Shown: positions 21,506 to 31,335, counted from the first letter of the stretch. The stretch: 64,000 bases of DNA from Salinimicrobium terrae DSM 17865 (GCF_000424665.1 NZ_KE384221.1:62001-126000); one strand, 5' to 3'. The notes: a model not told the origin generated them from the letters alone. Numbers and translations are program-made.

Positions 21506-22650
21506 TAGCACAGGCCAGTAGATTGAACCATGTTGAGGAGTACTACTTTTCAACAAAATTAAGGGAAATAAGGGCACTCCAGGATTCCGGGCAGCCTATT
21601 ATTAACCTGGGAGTTGGAAGCCCCGACCTGCCGCCCCCGCCGCAGGTGATGACGGCGCTTCACCAAGCGTTATTAAATCCGGGTGCTCATCAGTATCAGC
21701 CGTATCGTGGGACAACAGATTTTAGAAATGCAATTGGGGAATTCTACCAGAATTTTTATGGTGTCACACTAAATACTGAGACCGAGATACTTCCATTAAT
21801 GGGCAGTAAGGAGGGGATCACTCATATTTCAATGGCTTTTTTAAATGAAGGTGATGAGGTTCTTATTCCCAATCCCGGATATCCTACCTATGCGGCGGTT
21901 AGCCGTTTAGTCGGAGCTACTTCTGTTCTTTATGACCTAAGTGAGGAAACGGGTTGGCTGCCCGATTTTAATGAGCTGGAGAAAAAGGACCTGAGCAAGG
22001 TGAAACTTATGTGGGTCAATTACCCCAACATGCCTACCGGTACCGTTGCAAAAAAAGACCTTTTTGAAAGACTTATCGCCTTCGGAAAGAAACACAGAAT
22101 TCTCATAGTGAATGACAATCCCTACAGTCTTATCCTTAATGAAGAGCCGGAGAGTATCCTGAAATATTCCGACGAAACAGATGGAGTACTGGAGTTGAAT
22201 TCCCTCAGTAAAAGCTTTAATATGTCTGGCTGGAGAATTGGGATGCTTTGCGGTAGTGAAAAGAACATTAACTCGGTACTTAAAGTGAAGACTAATATGG
22301 ATAGCGGAATGTTCTTTCCGCTACAGGCTGGGGCCGCCATGGCGCTAAGGCTGCCGCAAAGCTGGTTTAGCGAGCAGAATAAGGTTTATTTAAGACGAAA
22401 AGAGGAAATCGTAAAACTGGCTACAGCTCTGGAATGTAATTTTACTGAAGATCAAACGGGGATGTTTTTGTGGTGTCGTGTGCCGCAGGGTACCACCTCA
22501 GACGGTTTTGTGGATCATCTTTTAAAAAGGTATCATATTTTTGCGGCCCCGGGATTCATTTTCGGAAGTCAGGGCGAAGGATACATCCGGTTTTCCCTAT
22601 GTTCTACAGAAGAAAATATTTTAAAAGCCTGTAATCGATTGAAAGCATGA
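21502..22650 (+). CDS. Class I/II PLP aminotransferase (aromatic/aspartate type)
   Basis: 382 residues. PLP lysine K237 is in LNSLSKSFNMSGWRIG; GVGSPDLPPPPQVM, MGSKEGI and VNDNPYS are standard fold-type I motifs. Given its place between pheA and tyrA, it should transaminate phenylpyruvate and 4-hydroxyphenylpyruvate, possibly prephenate. Substrate is inferred from context. Coupled on both sides by 4-nt overlaps. Confidence 0.92.
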   Translation: MIAQASRLNHVEEYYFSTKLREIRALQDSGQPIINLGVGSPDLPPPPQVMTALHQALLNPGAHQYQPYRGTTDFRNAIGEFYQNFYGVTLNTETEILPLMGSKEGITHISMAFLNEGDEVLIPNPGYPTYAAVSRLVGATSVLYDLSEETGWLPDFNELEKKDLSKVKLMWVNYPNMPTGTVAKKDLFERLIAFGKKHRILIVNDNPYSLILNEEPESILKYSDETDGVLELNSLSKSFNMSGWRIGMLCGSEKNINSVLKVKTNMDSGMFFPLQAGAAMALRLPQSWFSEQNKVYLRRKEEIVKLATALECNFTEDQTGMFLWCRVPQGTTSDGFVDHLLKRYHIFAAPGFIFGSQGEGYIRFSLCSTEENILKACNRLKA

Positions 22651-23495
22651 AATTTCACATTATAGGTATAGGTTTAATAGGAGGATCATTTGCGCTGGGA
22701 ATAAGGAAGGCATTTCCGCACGTCGAGATCTCCGGAAGTGATGCAAGTGAAGATCATCTTCTGAAATCAAAAGAGCTTAAATTAATTGACAATTCGGCGG
22801 GGCTGGAGGATGTGGAGCAGGCAGATGTTGTAATCATAGCTGTTCCTGTTGATGTAGCAAAAAAGGTAGCCATTGAGGTGCTGGATCATGTAGGTGCGAA
22901 CACTCTGGTTTTTGATGCAGGTTCAACCAAATCCGGACTATGTGAAGCTATCGCCGGACATCCAAACCGACGGAATTTTCTTGCAGCTCATCCTATTGCG
23001 GGTACAGAATTCTCTGGGCCTTCAGCAGCTATAGAAGATCTCTTCCACGACAAGACCAATATCATCTGTGAAGTAGAAAAAACAGCTTTTAAACTGCAGG
23101 AAAGAGCTCTGGAAATATTTCAGAAACTGGGAATGCGCATAAGGTACATGGACCCAAAGTCACACGATCGCCATATCGCCTACGTTTCCCACCTGTCGCA
23201 TATCAGCTCCTTTATGCTGGGGAAAACAGTGCTTCAGAAAGAACAGAATGAAAAAGACATTTTTGACCTGGCTGGCAGCGGATTTGCTTCTACAGTTCGC
23301 CTTGCAAAAAGTTCACCCGCTATGTGGACCCCAATTTTTCAGCAAAATAAAAGCAATATCCTCGAAACCCTTGAGGAGTATATAAATAATCTTTCCGAAT
23401 TCAAAAAGCTAATTGAGAATGATGACTTTCAGGAGGTCTTCCTGGAGATGGAAAGAACCAATCATATTAAAACGATTTTAAACGGAATAAACTGA
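22647..23495 (+). CDS. tyrA: Prephenate dehydrogenase
   Basis: Oxidative decarboxylation of prephenate to 4-hydroxyphenylpyruvate for tyrosine. 282 residues: NAD-binding GIGLIGGS at 7-14, FDAGSTKSGLCEAI, and the active-site HPIAGTEFSGP with a second His in YVSHLSHISSFML. No ACT domain is fused, so feedback must act elsewhere. It overlaps the aminotransferase and ends 7 nt before the DAHP synthase gene. Confidence 0.94.
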   Translation: MKFHIIGIGLIGGSFALGIRKAFPHVEISGSDASEDHLLKSKELKLIDNSAGLEDVEQADVVIIAVPVDVAKKVAIEVLDHVGANTLVFDAGSTKSGLCEAIAGHPNRRNFLAAHPIAGTEFSGPSAAIEDLFHDKTNIICEVEKTAFKLQERALEIFQKLGMRIRYMDPKSHDRHIAYVSHLSHISSFMLGKTVLQKEQNEKDIFDLAGSGFASTVRLAKSSPAMWTPIFQQNKSNILETLEEYINNLSEFKKLIENDDFQEVFLEMERTNHIKTILNGIN

Positions 23496-23502
23496 TCATA
23501 TC

Positions 23503-24591
23503 ATGGAAAACAAGAAAGAACTCAGAACCTGGTTAGATAATTTTGGGCTGGACCACCCACTTGTAATTGCGGGACCTTGCAGCGCAGAAACAGAAGAGCA
23601 GGTGCTAAAGATTGCCCACCAGTTGAAAGATACCGATGCGACTGTACTGAGAGCAGGAATCTGGAAACCCAGAACCCGCCCGGGAAATTTTGAGGGAGTT
23701 GGAGCTTTGGGTTTAAAGTGGCTACAAAGGGCAAAGGAAGAAACCGGAATGCTTACCACTACCGAGGTTGCGAACCCAAACCATGTTGACCTAGCGTTGA
23801 AACATGATGTCGATATTTTATGGATAGGTGCAAGAACCACGGTTTCACCGTTTATTATTCAGGAAATTGCAGATGCTCTTAAGGGCACAGATAAGGTGGT
23901 CCTGGTAAAAAATCCTGTAAATCCCGATCTTTCTTTATGGCTTGGAGCCGTCGAAAGACTCTACACATGTGATATAAAAAATCTTGGAGTTATTCACCGT
24001 GGATTCTCTACTTACGAAAAGACAAGGTACAGGAATAATCCCGAGTGGCAGATTCCAATCGATCTCCAGACAAAATTTCCCGATCTCCCATTAATTCTTG
24101 ATCCGTCTCACATTGCCGGGAACAGGACTTCCATTTTTGACCTCTGCCAAACGGCCCTTGATCTCAATTATGACGGAATCATGGTGGAAACACACCACGA
24201 TCCCGATAATGCCTGGAGTGATGCTGCACAGCAGATAACCCCTGCTACCCTGGTGCAATTCATGGAGGATCTCAAGATTAGAAAAGAGATTTCGGAAAGT
24301 GAGGAGTTCCAGACTAAACTGCAAAGCCTCAGGGCAATGATAGATATCGCCGACACACAAATTCTGGATGTGCTTTCCAGAAGGATGAAAATATCAGACG
24401 AGATAGGTAAGGCTAAAAAAGCACAGAACGTAGCAGTACTACAAAATCAGCGATGGAGCGAAATTTTAGATAAAATGACCAAGGTGGGGGAGCAGAATGG
24501 ACTAAGTGAAGAATTCATTATGCGAATTTATAAAGCCATTCACCAGGAGTCTATTGACCACCAGGAGAAGGTAATGAAGTCTATAAAATAA
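23503..24591 (+). CDS. Bifunctional 3-deoxy-7-phosphoheptulonate synthase / chorismate mutase
   Basis: 362 residues. The N-terminal ~265 are a DAHP synthase of the AroF/KDPG type (VIAGPCSAETEEQV, LRAGIWKPRTRPGNFEGVG, LILDPSHIAGNR, MVETHHDPDNAWSDAAQQ), the committed step from erythrose-4-phosphate and PEP. The C-terminal ~90 form an AroQ chorismate mutase (LRAMIDIADTQILDVLSRRMKISDEIGKAKK). The fusion puts the entry enzyme and the branch-point enzyme in one protein and allows the mutase to act as regulatory domain, as known for C-terminal-mutase DAHP synthases of Bacteroidota. Last gene of the operon. Confidence 0.94.
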   Translation: MENKKELRTWLDNFGLDHPLVIAGPCSAETEEQVLKIAHQLKDTDATVLRAGIWKPRTRPGNFEGVGALGLKWLQRAKEETGMLTTTEVANPNHVDLALKHDVDILWIGARTTVSPFIIQEIADALKGTDKVVLVKNPVNPDLSLWLGAVERLYTCDIKNLGVIHRGFSTYEKTRYRNNPEWQIPIDLQTKFPDLPLILDPSHIAGNRTSIFDLCQTALDLNYDGIMVETHHDPDNAWSDAAQQITPATLVQFMEDLKIRKEISESEEFQTKLQSLRAMIDIADTQILDVLSRRMKISDEIGKAKKAQNVAVLQNQRWSEILDKMTKVGEQNGLSEEFIMRIYKAIHQESIDHQEKVMKSIK

Positions 24592-24600
24592 TTTTTATTG

Positions 24601-24632
24601 AGAACCCCAATATGGGGTTCTTGTTTTTTAAA
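24601..24632 (+). terminator. Intrinsic terminator of the aromatic operon
   Basis: AGAACCCC and GGGGTTCT with a 5-nt loop, followed by TGTTTTTT, 9 nt after the stop codon. Confidence 0.85.
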
Positions 24633-24733
24633 GGTGTTCCAATATGGATCCTGCAGGGATTTCTCCTGTTGCGATCTCGGCTATACTTAAAATTATAAGG
24701 TATTGAATAAATAAATGTAATTTTGTTTTTATA

Positions 24734-24777
24734 GGCAAAAGTGAGGCAAAAGTGAGGCAAAAGTGAGGTAAAAGGGT
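24734..24777 (+). repeat. Tandem 11-bp repeat upstream of rsgA
   Basis: GGCAAAAGTGA occurs three times in direct succession (24734, 24745, 24756) followed by a degenerate GGTAAAAGGGT. It ends ~52 nt before the rsgA ATG, inside its promoter/5' region. The 11-bp period matches one helical turn, so a row of protein-binding sites or replication slippage are both possible. Confidence 0.85.
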
Positions 24778-24829
24778 TGGGTTGCCTAATAAGCTTAGAC
24801 CCCTCAAAATTTTAGAAACAATCATATTT

Positions 24830-25786
24830 ATGACAGGAACCGTTTACAAATCCACCGGAAGCTGGTACCAGGTAAAAGCAGATGACGGGCGGTTCTACCA
24901 ATGCCGTATTAAAGGGAAATTCAGGATCAAAGATATTAAGAGCACCAATCCTGTGGCAGTGGGAGACCGGGTGGAATTTAAACTTGAAGATACTTTAGAA
25001 GAGGATCAAAATGGTGTGATCACTGGAATTAAGGAACGTGACAATTACATCATTCGGAAATCGGTAAATCTCTCCAAGCAAACTCATATTATTGCTTCCA
25101 ATATTGATCAGGCTTTTTTACTTATAACTCTAAATAATCCAACAACTTTTACCACCTTTATTGATCGTTTCCTGATCACTGCAGAAGCTTACCACATTAA
25201 AGCAATTTTACTTTTTAATAAAATTGATACCCTGAAGGGAGAGGAGCTGGATGAAGTTAAATATCTTGCGGCCATGTACCGGGAAATTGGTTATCAATGC
25301 ATCGGCATTTCAGCTAAAACCGGGAAGAATATTGAGCAGGTAAAAGAGCTCATGAAGGATAAGACGAGTATGATTTCAGGCCACAGCGGTACAGGAAAAT
25401 CTACTTTAGTGAATGCAATCGAACCCAAATTAGATCTTAAAACTACCGAGATCTCTGAACAACACCGGCAGGGACAACATACCACAACATTTGCCGAAAT
25501 GTTCGATCTTGATTTAGGAGCAAGGATCATTGACACTCCGGGTATAAAAGGCTTTGGGGTGGTAGATATTGAAAAAGAGGAATTGGGAGATTATTTTCCG
25601 GAATTCTTTGCCCGTAAACAGGATTGTAAATTTTACAATTGTCTGCACCTGGAGGAACCAAAATGTGCCGTTAAAGAAGCCTTGGAAGCCGGCAAGATCC
25701 CCTGGTCCCGCTACAAAAGTTATCTTCAGATATTAAAAGGCGAAGACGAGCAAAATTATCGATTTGATAATCATCAACCCGAATGA
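24830..25786 (+). CDS. rsgA: Ribosome small-subunit-dependent GTPase A
   Basis: 318 residues from ATG 24830; a TTG-initiated extension from 24782 is not family-like. N-terminal OB fold (TGTVYKSTGSWYQVKADDGRFYQCRIKGKFR), circularly permuted GTPase with NKID first, then P-loop GHSGTGKST near 184 and DTPG, and a C-terminal zinc site C-x4-C-x-H-x5-C (CKFYNCLHLEEPKC). It helps mature the 30S subunit. Overlaps dtd by 4 nt. The row of 11-bp repeats lies upstream. Confidence 0.95.
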   Translation: MTGTVYKSTGSWYQVKADDGRFYQCRIKGKFRIKDIKSTNPVAVGDRVEFKLEDTLEEDQNGVITGIKERDNYIIRKSVNLSKQTHIIASNIDQAFLLITLNNPTTFTTFIDRFLITAEAYHIKAILLFNKIDTLKGEELDEVKYLAAMYREIGYQCIGISAKTGKNIEQVKELMKDKTSMISGHSGTGKSTLVNAIEPKLDLKTTEISEQHRQGQHTTTFAEMFDLDLGARIIDTPGIKGFGVVDIEKEELGDYFPEFFARKQDCKFYNCLHLEEPKCAVKEALEAGKIPWSRYKSYLQILKGEDEQNYRFDNHQPE

Positions 25787-26235
25787 GAGCAGTAATTCAA
25801 AGGGTCTCTGAGGCAGCTGTAACCATAGAAGGTGTCAAAAATGCCAAAATAGGGAATGGTTTATTGATCCTGGTTGGGATAGATAATGATGATACTTTTG
25901 AAGATATCTCATGGCTTTCAAGGAAAATTGTGAACATGCGCCTTTTTAATGACAGCAATGGGGTAATGAATGATTCCCTCCTCGATGTAAAAGGAGATGC
26001 AATTGTAGTTAGCCAGTTTACCCTGCACGCGAGTACTAAGAAAGGGAACAGACCGAGTTATATAAAAGCTGCAAAGCCAGAGGTGGCAATTCCGCTTTAC
26101 GAGGATTTCGTAAAGCAACTGGAGATCGATTTAGGTAAGAAAGTGGGTACCGGTCAATTTGGTGCAGATATGAAAGTTCAGCTTTTAAATGATGGTCCGG
26201 TAACAATAATTATTGATTCTAAAAATAAATGTTAA
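25783..26235 (+). CDS. dtd: D-aminoacyl-tRNA deacylase
   Basis: Removes D-amino acids from mischarged tRNA. 150 residues, full family length, beginning MRAVIQRVSEAAVTIEG with the SQFTL motif (VVSQFTLHAS) and the GxPSY-like GNRPSYIKAAKPE that carries the cross-subunit catalytic loop. Translationally coupled to rsgA through ATGA. Confidence 0.96.
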   Translation: MRAVIQRVSEAAVTIEGVKNAKIGNGLLILVGIDNDDTFEDISWLSRKIVNMRLFNDSNGVMNDSLLDVKGDAIVVSQFTLHASTKKGNRPSYIKAAKPEVAIPLYEDFVKQLEIDLGKKVGTGQFGADMKVQLLNDGPVTIIIDSKNKC

Positions 26236-26277
26236 AAACAGTTAAAATTGCTATATTAGCCAACAATCTGTTTATCA

Positions 26278-28197
26278 ATGTATCGCCATTTATTTTTTCT
26301 GTTTTTGTTGATCAATTCAACGGCAGTTTTCTCTCAAATCTCTCCCTACGCAAGTAACCTTATTGATCCCGCATTAACGGAAAACGCCAACGCAGTTGTC
26401 CGTGATGAAGTGGTAGAAATAACCGTCGAGGCAGTTGATAAAATGAAGATTTTTACCCGGAAGGTATTAACCATTTTAAATACCCAGGGAGACAGTTTTG
26501 CCTTTGCCGGAGATTTCTACAGCGATGAAATGAAGATTAAAGATCAAAGTCTTTTAATTCTGGACAAGAATGGAGCAGAAATTCAAAAATTTAAACAGAA
26601 ACATTTTAAGGACCGCAGTGCTGTAAGTTCCGGAACACTTTACAGTGACGACAGGATAAGCTATGCAGAGTTTACCCCTCAGGATTATCCATACACGATG
26701 GTCTATGAAAGTGAGGTTATAAGCAACAATACAATTTTTGTGAAAGGTTGGGACCCTCTTAAAGGCTATTTAATAAGTACCGAAAGTTCAACTTATGTTC
26801 TGAATAATCCTGCTAATATCGAATTGCGCTACAAGGAGCGAAATCTTGATGGTCTCCATATAGAAAAGTCTTTTCCCGATAATGGCCTGGTTTACATATT
26901 AAAAAATCTTCCTGCCTACAAATCGGAACCGTTCAGTCCCTCTATGGAAGAATTTAATCCTGAACTGCGGGTAGCTTTAAAGGATTTTTCGCTGGTAGGA
27001 GTGAATGGAAGCAGCACTACCTGGCAGGACTTCGGAAAATGGCAATATGAAAACCTGTTGCAGGGAAGGAATAAGCTTCCTGAAACTACCGTAAATAAAA
27101 TAACTCAGCTTACTTCCAAAGCAAAAACTGATGTAGAAAAGGCAAAGATCATATATGATTACGTTCAGAAGAATTCCAGGTACATAAGTGTGCAGTTGGG
27201 AATTGGGGGATGGGAGCCGGTGCCGGCTGCAGAAGTAGATCAGTTAAAATACGGGGATTGTAAGGGACTTACCAATTACACTAAAGCCCTGTTGGATTCT
27301 CAAAATATCCTCTCCCATTATGCAGTGGTTTTTGCAGGGGAAGAAAAGAAAAATATTGATCCCGATTTTACTTCCATGCAGGGAAATCATGTGATCCTGA
27401 ACCTGCCGCAGGAGAATGGAGAAGACATTTGGCTGGAATGTACCAGTCAAACCAGTCCTTTTAATTATCTGGGAGATTTTACAGATGATCGTTTTGTCCT
27501 GTTGGTAAAGCCTGAAGGTGGTGAAATTGTACGCACTAAAAACTACAGCCTGGAAGAAAATATAAGAGAGACCTCTACTACCATAGAACTTAACGAAGAT
27601 GGGAATTTTGAGGCTTCGGTAGTGCAAAAAAGCCGCGGAATTCCTTACGGAAACATCTACGTAATTACAACGGCAAAGGAAGATGATCAGATCCTGTTCT
27701 ACAAGAAGAACTGGGGTCACTTAAAGAATCTGAATTTTCAAAAGCCGAAATTTATTAACGACAGGGAAAATCAGGAATTTACTGAAGTTCTTAAGTTCAC
27801 CGGGGACAGGTATACTTCAAAAGCAGGAAATCGCCTGCTGCTGCCTCTCAGCTTTTTTATCCCAAGTTACTATTCACTTACCGGCAGTAGCAACAGGAAA
27901 CTACCCTTACAAATAAGCAGGGGAAGACATGATGTTGATGTCTTTGAATTTGTCTTGCCGGCAGGATTTAAACAGGAAGCAATTCCTGAAGCAGTAAATA
28001 TTGATGGAGATTTTGGAAGTTTTAAGATGGAGGTGCAGGTAATTGAAAAGAATGGTAGAGATGTCCTGATAGTAGAACGGGATTATGTGCTTAGGGACGG
28101 TGTTTGGCCTGCCGAATCTGTAGAGGATTTTAGAAAATTCATGAATATGATAAATGCTCTTGGCAACCAAAAAGCAGTTCTTGTAAAGAGTCTTTAA
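26278..28197 (+). CDS. DUF3857 / transglutaminase-like secreted protein
   Basis: 639 residues with signal peptide MYRHLFFLFLLINSTAVFS. The N-terminal half is a DUF3857 beta domain (VRDEVVEITVEAVDKMKIFTRKVLTILN and onward). The middle is a transglutaminase-like core with C328 in YGDCKGLTNYTKALL and H371 in GNHVIL, and a downstream acidic segment DIWLECTS. A C-terminal DUF3858-like beta region follows. Such proteins are abundant in Bacteroidota periplasm; whether this one is a peptidase or a transamidase is not known. TATATTAG lies shortly upstream of the start as a -7-like element. Confidence 0.85.
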   Translation: MYRHLFFLFLLINSTAVFSQISPYASNLIDPALTENANAVVRDEVVEITVEAVDKMKIFTRKVLTILNTQGDSFAFAGDFYSDEMKIKDQSLLILDKNGAEIQKFKQKHFKDRSAVSSGTLYSDDRISYAEFTPQDYPYTMVYESEVISNNTIFVKGWDPLKGYLISTESSTYVLNNPANIELRYKERNLDGLHIEKSFPDNGLVYILKNLPAYKSEPFSPSMEEFNPELRVALKDFSLVGVNGSSTTWQDFGKWQYENLLQGRNKLPETTVNKITQLTSKAKTDVEKAKIIYDYVQKNSRYISVQLGIGGWEPVPAAEVDQLKYGDCKGLTNYTKALLDSQNILSHYAVVFAGEEKKNIDPDFTSMQGNHVILNLPQENGEDIWLECTSQTSPFNYLGDFTDDRFVLLVKPEGGEIVRTKNYSLEENIRETSTTIELNEDGNFEASVVQKSRGIPYGNIYVITTAKEDDQILFYKKNWGHLKNLNFQKPKFINDRENQEFTEVLKFTGDRYTSKAGNRLLLPLSFFIPSYYSLTGSSNRKLPLQISRGRHDVDVFEFVLPAGFKQEAIPEAVNIDGDFGSFKMEVQVIEKNGRDVLIVERDYVLRDGVWPAESVEDFRKFMNMINALGNQKAVLVKSL

Positions 28198-28330
28198 ACC
28201 AACCGTTAGGTAAAAATTCATGAAAATGTCACCGTCTTTTTGCCTCAACAGTATTCTGCCCTAAAAGAATTTTGTGCTCAATTGGTGGAGAAACAATTAG
28301 AAGCTATAGTTTTGAAGAAAATTTGATAGT

Positions 28331-28657
28331 ATGGATATTCAGGACGCTCAGGTAGCAGTAGATGATTGGATAAAGGAGCACGGGGTACGGTATTTCAATG
28401 AGCTCACAAACATGGCCCAGCTTACCGAAGAAGTAGGGGAAGTGGCCCGCATTATTGCCCGCAGATATGGAGAGCAAAGTGAGAAAGAAAGTGATAAGGC
28501 AAAAGATCTGGGAGAGGAGTTGGCCGACGTTGTTTTCGTCGTGCTTTGTTTGGCAAATCAAACCGGTATTAATCTTCAGGAGGCTTTTGACAAAAAGCTG
28601 AACCTAAAGACTCAGCGCGATAAGGATCGCCATAAAAATAACGAAAAGCTACAGTAA
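28331..28657 (+). CDS. MazG-like nucleotide pyrophosphohydrolase
   Basis: 108 residues, a single all-alpha NTP-PPase domain. The metal-binding acidic residues are in TEEVGEVARIIARR (first ExxE) and GEELADVVFVVLCLA (ExxD). Small stand-alone proteins of this type hydrolyse non-canonical or dC-type nucleoside triphosphates; the substrate here is open. It forms a tight block with the next two genes (1-nt and 3-nt gaps). Confidence 0.9.
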   Translation: MDIQDAQVAVDDWIKEHGVRYFNELTNMAQLTEEVGEVARIIARRYGEQSEKESDKAKDLGEELADVVFVVLCLANQTGINLQEAFDKKLNLKTQRDKDRHKNNEKLQ

Positions 28658-28658
28658 A

Positions 28659-28919
28659 ATGCGCATTTTAGAAGACATTAAAAATCCCAATTACTGGGTA
28701 AGGGTATTACAGCTGGGAACTATATTCTTTGTAATATTTGTGGGGCTTTCCCTGATTATTTCCCATTTTAATCAAATAATTTCGGGGGAGTTTGCGGTAA
28801 TTTATCAGGATGAATTCTCCAATGGAAAATGGATTGAATATTTTCTTGTTAAAGCTGCAATAAGTTTTGTTTACGCGATGTACATGACGAGCAGGCGTAA
28901 AAACTTCAAAAGAGAATAA
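28659..28919 (+). CDS. Small two-helix membrane protein, uncharacterised
   Basis: 86 residues, one nt after the MazG-like gene and 3 nt before aroA. Two hydrophobic stretches are visible: GTIFFVIFVGLSLIISHF and YFLVKAAISFVYAMYM, with positively charged ends (TSRRKNFKRE at the C-terminus, probably cytoplasmic). I do not recognise a family. It is clearly cotranscribed with its neighbours. Confidence 0.75.
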   Translation: MRILEDIKNPNYWVRVLQLGTIFFVIFVGLSLIISHFNQIISGEFAVIYQDEFSNGKWIEYFLVKAAISFVYAMYMTSRRKNFKRE

Positions 28920-28922
28920 CCT

Positions 28923-30155
28923 ATGCACGTGCAACTTTCTACCACGAGCCGGAACCTTGCCGGGAGTATCTCTGTCACCGGTTCTAAAAGTGAATCGAAC
29001 CGGCTGTTGATCCTGCAGGCGCAATTTCCTGAAATTGAAATTCAAAACCTGTCCAATAGTGATGATACACGGGTACTGCAAAAGGCCCTGGCTTCTTCCG
29101 AAGAAGTAATTGATATTCACCATGCAGGTACTGCAATGCGTTTTTTAACTGCTTATCTTACAACTCGTGAAGGCCGGGAAGTGGTTCTTACGGGAAGTCA
29201 GCGTATGCAGGAGCGGCCCATTGCCATTCTAGTAGATGCTCTTAAAGAATTGGGAGCAGAAATTTCTTATGAAAACAAAGAAGGTTATCCACCTTTGCGC
29301 ATCAAAGGCAAAAAGCTGCTGAAAAATGAGGTAAAGGTAAAAGCAAACATCAGCAGCCAGTATATTTCTGCTTTGATGTTGATGGCGCCCTCCTTGCCCG
29401 AAGGTTTGCATATCCACCTCGAAGGAAAAGTCACTTCTGTACCTTATATTTTAATGACCCTGCAGCTTCTGAAGCAGTGCGGGATCTCCGGAAGTTTTGA
29501 AAACAATAAAATTTCTATTGAGCCACAAAAATCGGTGCCAAAAACTGAAATAGTTGTAGAATCCGACTGGAGTTCGGCTTCTTATTTTTACAGCCTGGCA
29601 GCCCTGTCTGATTCTGCTGAAATATCTCTGACTTCCTATCGTGAAAACAGTCTGCAGGGCGATAGGAGCGTAGCAGATATTTACCAAAAATTAGGTGTAA
29701 AAACCACCTTTTTGGAAGGTGAGATAGGGCTGGAGAAAATGGAAGTACAACTTCCCAAAGTTCTGGAACTCGATCTCGCAAATAGCCCCGATCTTGCTCA
29801 GACAATTGCGGTCACCTGCTTCGGCCTGGGAATGGAAGCGCGGTTAACGGGATTACATACGCTAAGAATTAAAGAAACCGACAGGCTTCAGGCATTGAAG
29901 AACGAAATTGAGAAGCTTGGAGGCAAAGTTTCAATTACAGAAGATTCCCTTCAGCTTTCAGCTTCAAAAGAAATTAGATCCAATATTTCTATTGAAACTT
30001 ATAATGATCACCGTATGGCGCTTGCCTTTGCTCCCCTGGCTTTAAAAGTTCCTCTGGAGATAAAGGATGCGGGCGTGGTGAGCAAATCATTTCCCGAGTT
30101 CTGGAAAGATTTGCAGCAGCTAAAATTTTCCGTAAAAGATTCGGCTAGAGATTAA
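28923..30155 (+). CDS. aroA: 3-phosphoshikimate 1-carboxyvinyltransferase (EPSP synthase)
   Basis: 410 residues. Substrate-binding SVTGSKSESNRLLIL at the N-terminus, HHAGTAMRFLTAYLT, SSQYISALMLMAP, RIKETDRLQALKNEIEKLGG and the C-terminal NDHRMALAFAPLAL. It makes EPSP from shikimate-3-phosphate and PEP. The N-terminal motif has SKSESNR instead of the SKSISNR of many bacteria. Glyphosate-sensitivity class cannot be judged from sequence by eye. The gene is apart from the aromatic operon at 20.7-24.6 kb, grouped with a MazG-like and a small membrane protein. Confidence 0.95.
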   Translation: MHVQLSTTSRNLAGSISVTGSKSESNRLLILQAQFPEIEIQNLSNSDDTRVLQKALASSEEVIDIHHAGTAMRFLTAYLTTREGREVVLTGSQRMQERPIAILVDALKELGAEISYENKEGYPPLRIKGKKLLKNEVKVKANISSQYISALMLMAPSLPEGLHIHLEGKVTSVPYILMTLQLLKQCGISGSFENNKISIEPQKSVPKTEIVVESDWSSASYFYSLAALSDSAEISLTSYRENSLQGDRSVADIYQKLGVKTTFLEGEIGLEKMEVQLPKVLELDLANSPDLAQTIAVTCFGLGMEARLTGLHTLRIKETDRLQALKNEIEKLGGKVSITEDSLQLSASKEIRSNISIETYNDHRMALAFAPLALKVPLEIKDAGVVSKSFPEFWKDLQQLKFSVKDSARD

Positions 30156-30223
30156 AAAATAATCAGTAGAACCCATTGTGTGCCTTATAGAACCACACAT
30201 TTCTTAAATAAACCGGCATTTAC

Positions 30224-30255
30224 TTGACAACGCCTATCTCGCGGTCGTATATTTG
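30224..30255 (+). promoter_or_regulatory. Promoter of queA (TTG-21-TATATTTG)
   Basis: TTG at 30224-30226, 21 bp, and TATATTTG at 30248-30255: a textbook Bacteroidota promoter, 24 nt before the chosen queA start. Confidence 0.75.
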
Positions 30256-30279
30256 CAGCTTCTTAAAAATCTATCTTAT

Positions 30280-31335
30280 ATGGGAATGAAATTATCGCAC
30301 TTCAGTTTTGACCTTCCGGATGAACTATTGGCAGAGTACCCTTCAGAAAACAGGGATGAGGCTCGCCTCATGGTTTTAAACCGTAAGGACCAAACTATCG
30401 AGCACAAGCAGTTTAAGGATCTTATAGATTATTTTGAACCTCAGGATGTGATGGTATTGAACAATACCAAGGTTTTTCCGGCACGTCTTTTTGGGAATAA
30501 AGAAAAGACCGGTGCCCGAATTGAAGTGTTTTTGCTGAGAGAATTAAATGCTGAAACCCGTTTGTGGGATGTACTTGTTGATCCTGCAAGAAAAATAAGA
30601 ATTGGAAATAAATTATATTTTGGCGAGGATGAAAGTCTTGTTGCCGAAGTTATTGATAACACGACTTCCCGCGGAAGAACCCTGCGTTTTCTTTATGACG
30701 GATCTTATGAAGAATTCCGTGATAAATTAACCGAACTGGGTGAAACTCCTCTTCCCAAATATATAAAAAGAGATGTTCAACCTGAAGATAAAGAGCGTTA
30801 CCAAACGATTTATGCAAAATCTGAAGGTGCTGTGGCGGCTCCTACTGCCGGACTTCACTTTTCAAAGCATCTTTTAAAGAGACTTGAGATCAAAGGAATT
30901 GATTTTGCCGAGGTGACCCTGCATGTGGGATTGGGAACTTTTAGCCCGGTCGAGGTAGAAGATCTTTCTAAACACAAAATGGACAGCGAGGAAGCCTTTA
31001 TTGAAAAACCTGCTGTAGATACTATTAACAAAGCTATTAGCGAAAAACGTAAAATTTGTGCAGTGGGAACTACTGTGATGCGTTCATTGGAAAGCTCTGT
31101 TTCTTCAAACAGAACTCTAAATGAATTCAGTGGCTGGACCAATAAATTCATCTTTCCACCTTATGATTTTAGTATTGCTAATTGTATGATCACCAATTTC
31201 CATACGCCTAAATCTACTTTATTAATGATGATTTCGGCCTTTGCCGGGCATGATTTTATGAAGAAGGCTTATGCTGAAGCGGTAAAAGAAAAATATAAAT
31301 TCTACACTTACGGTGATGCGATGCTTATTCTGTAA
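30280..31335 (+). CDS. queA: S-adenosylmethionine:tRNA ribosyltransferase-isomerase
   Basis: 351 residues from ATG 30280 (another ATG two codons on gives the family-like [19 protein letters not shown]). An earlier in-frame TTG at 30253 falls within the promoter and is rejected. Transfers the ribosyl group of SAM to preQ1 at tRNA position 34 in queuosine synthesis. Motifs: [66 protein letters not shown]. Own promoter and terminator. Confidence 0.96.
   Translation: MGMKLSHFSFDLPDELLAEYPSENRDEARLMVLNRKDQTIEHKQFKDLIDYFEPQDVMVLNNTKVFPARLFGNKEKTGARIEVFLLRELNAETRLWDVLVDPARKIRIGNKLYFGEDESLVAEVIDNTTSRGRTLRFLYDGSYEEFRDKLTELGETPLPKYIKRDVQPEDKERYQTIYAKSEGAVAAPTAGLHFSKHLLKRLEIKGIDFAEVTLHVGLGTFSPVEVEDLSKHKMDSEEAFIEKPAVDTINKAISEKRKICAVGTTVMRSLESSVSSNRTLNEFSGWTNKFIFPPYDFSIANCMITNFHTPKSTLLMMISAFAGHDFMKKAYAEAVKEKYKFYTYGDAMLIL

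Noticed and set aside
24734-24777. Possible CRISPR array
   Set aside because: Units are 11 bp in direct contact with no spacers; it is a plain tandem repeat.
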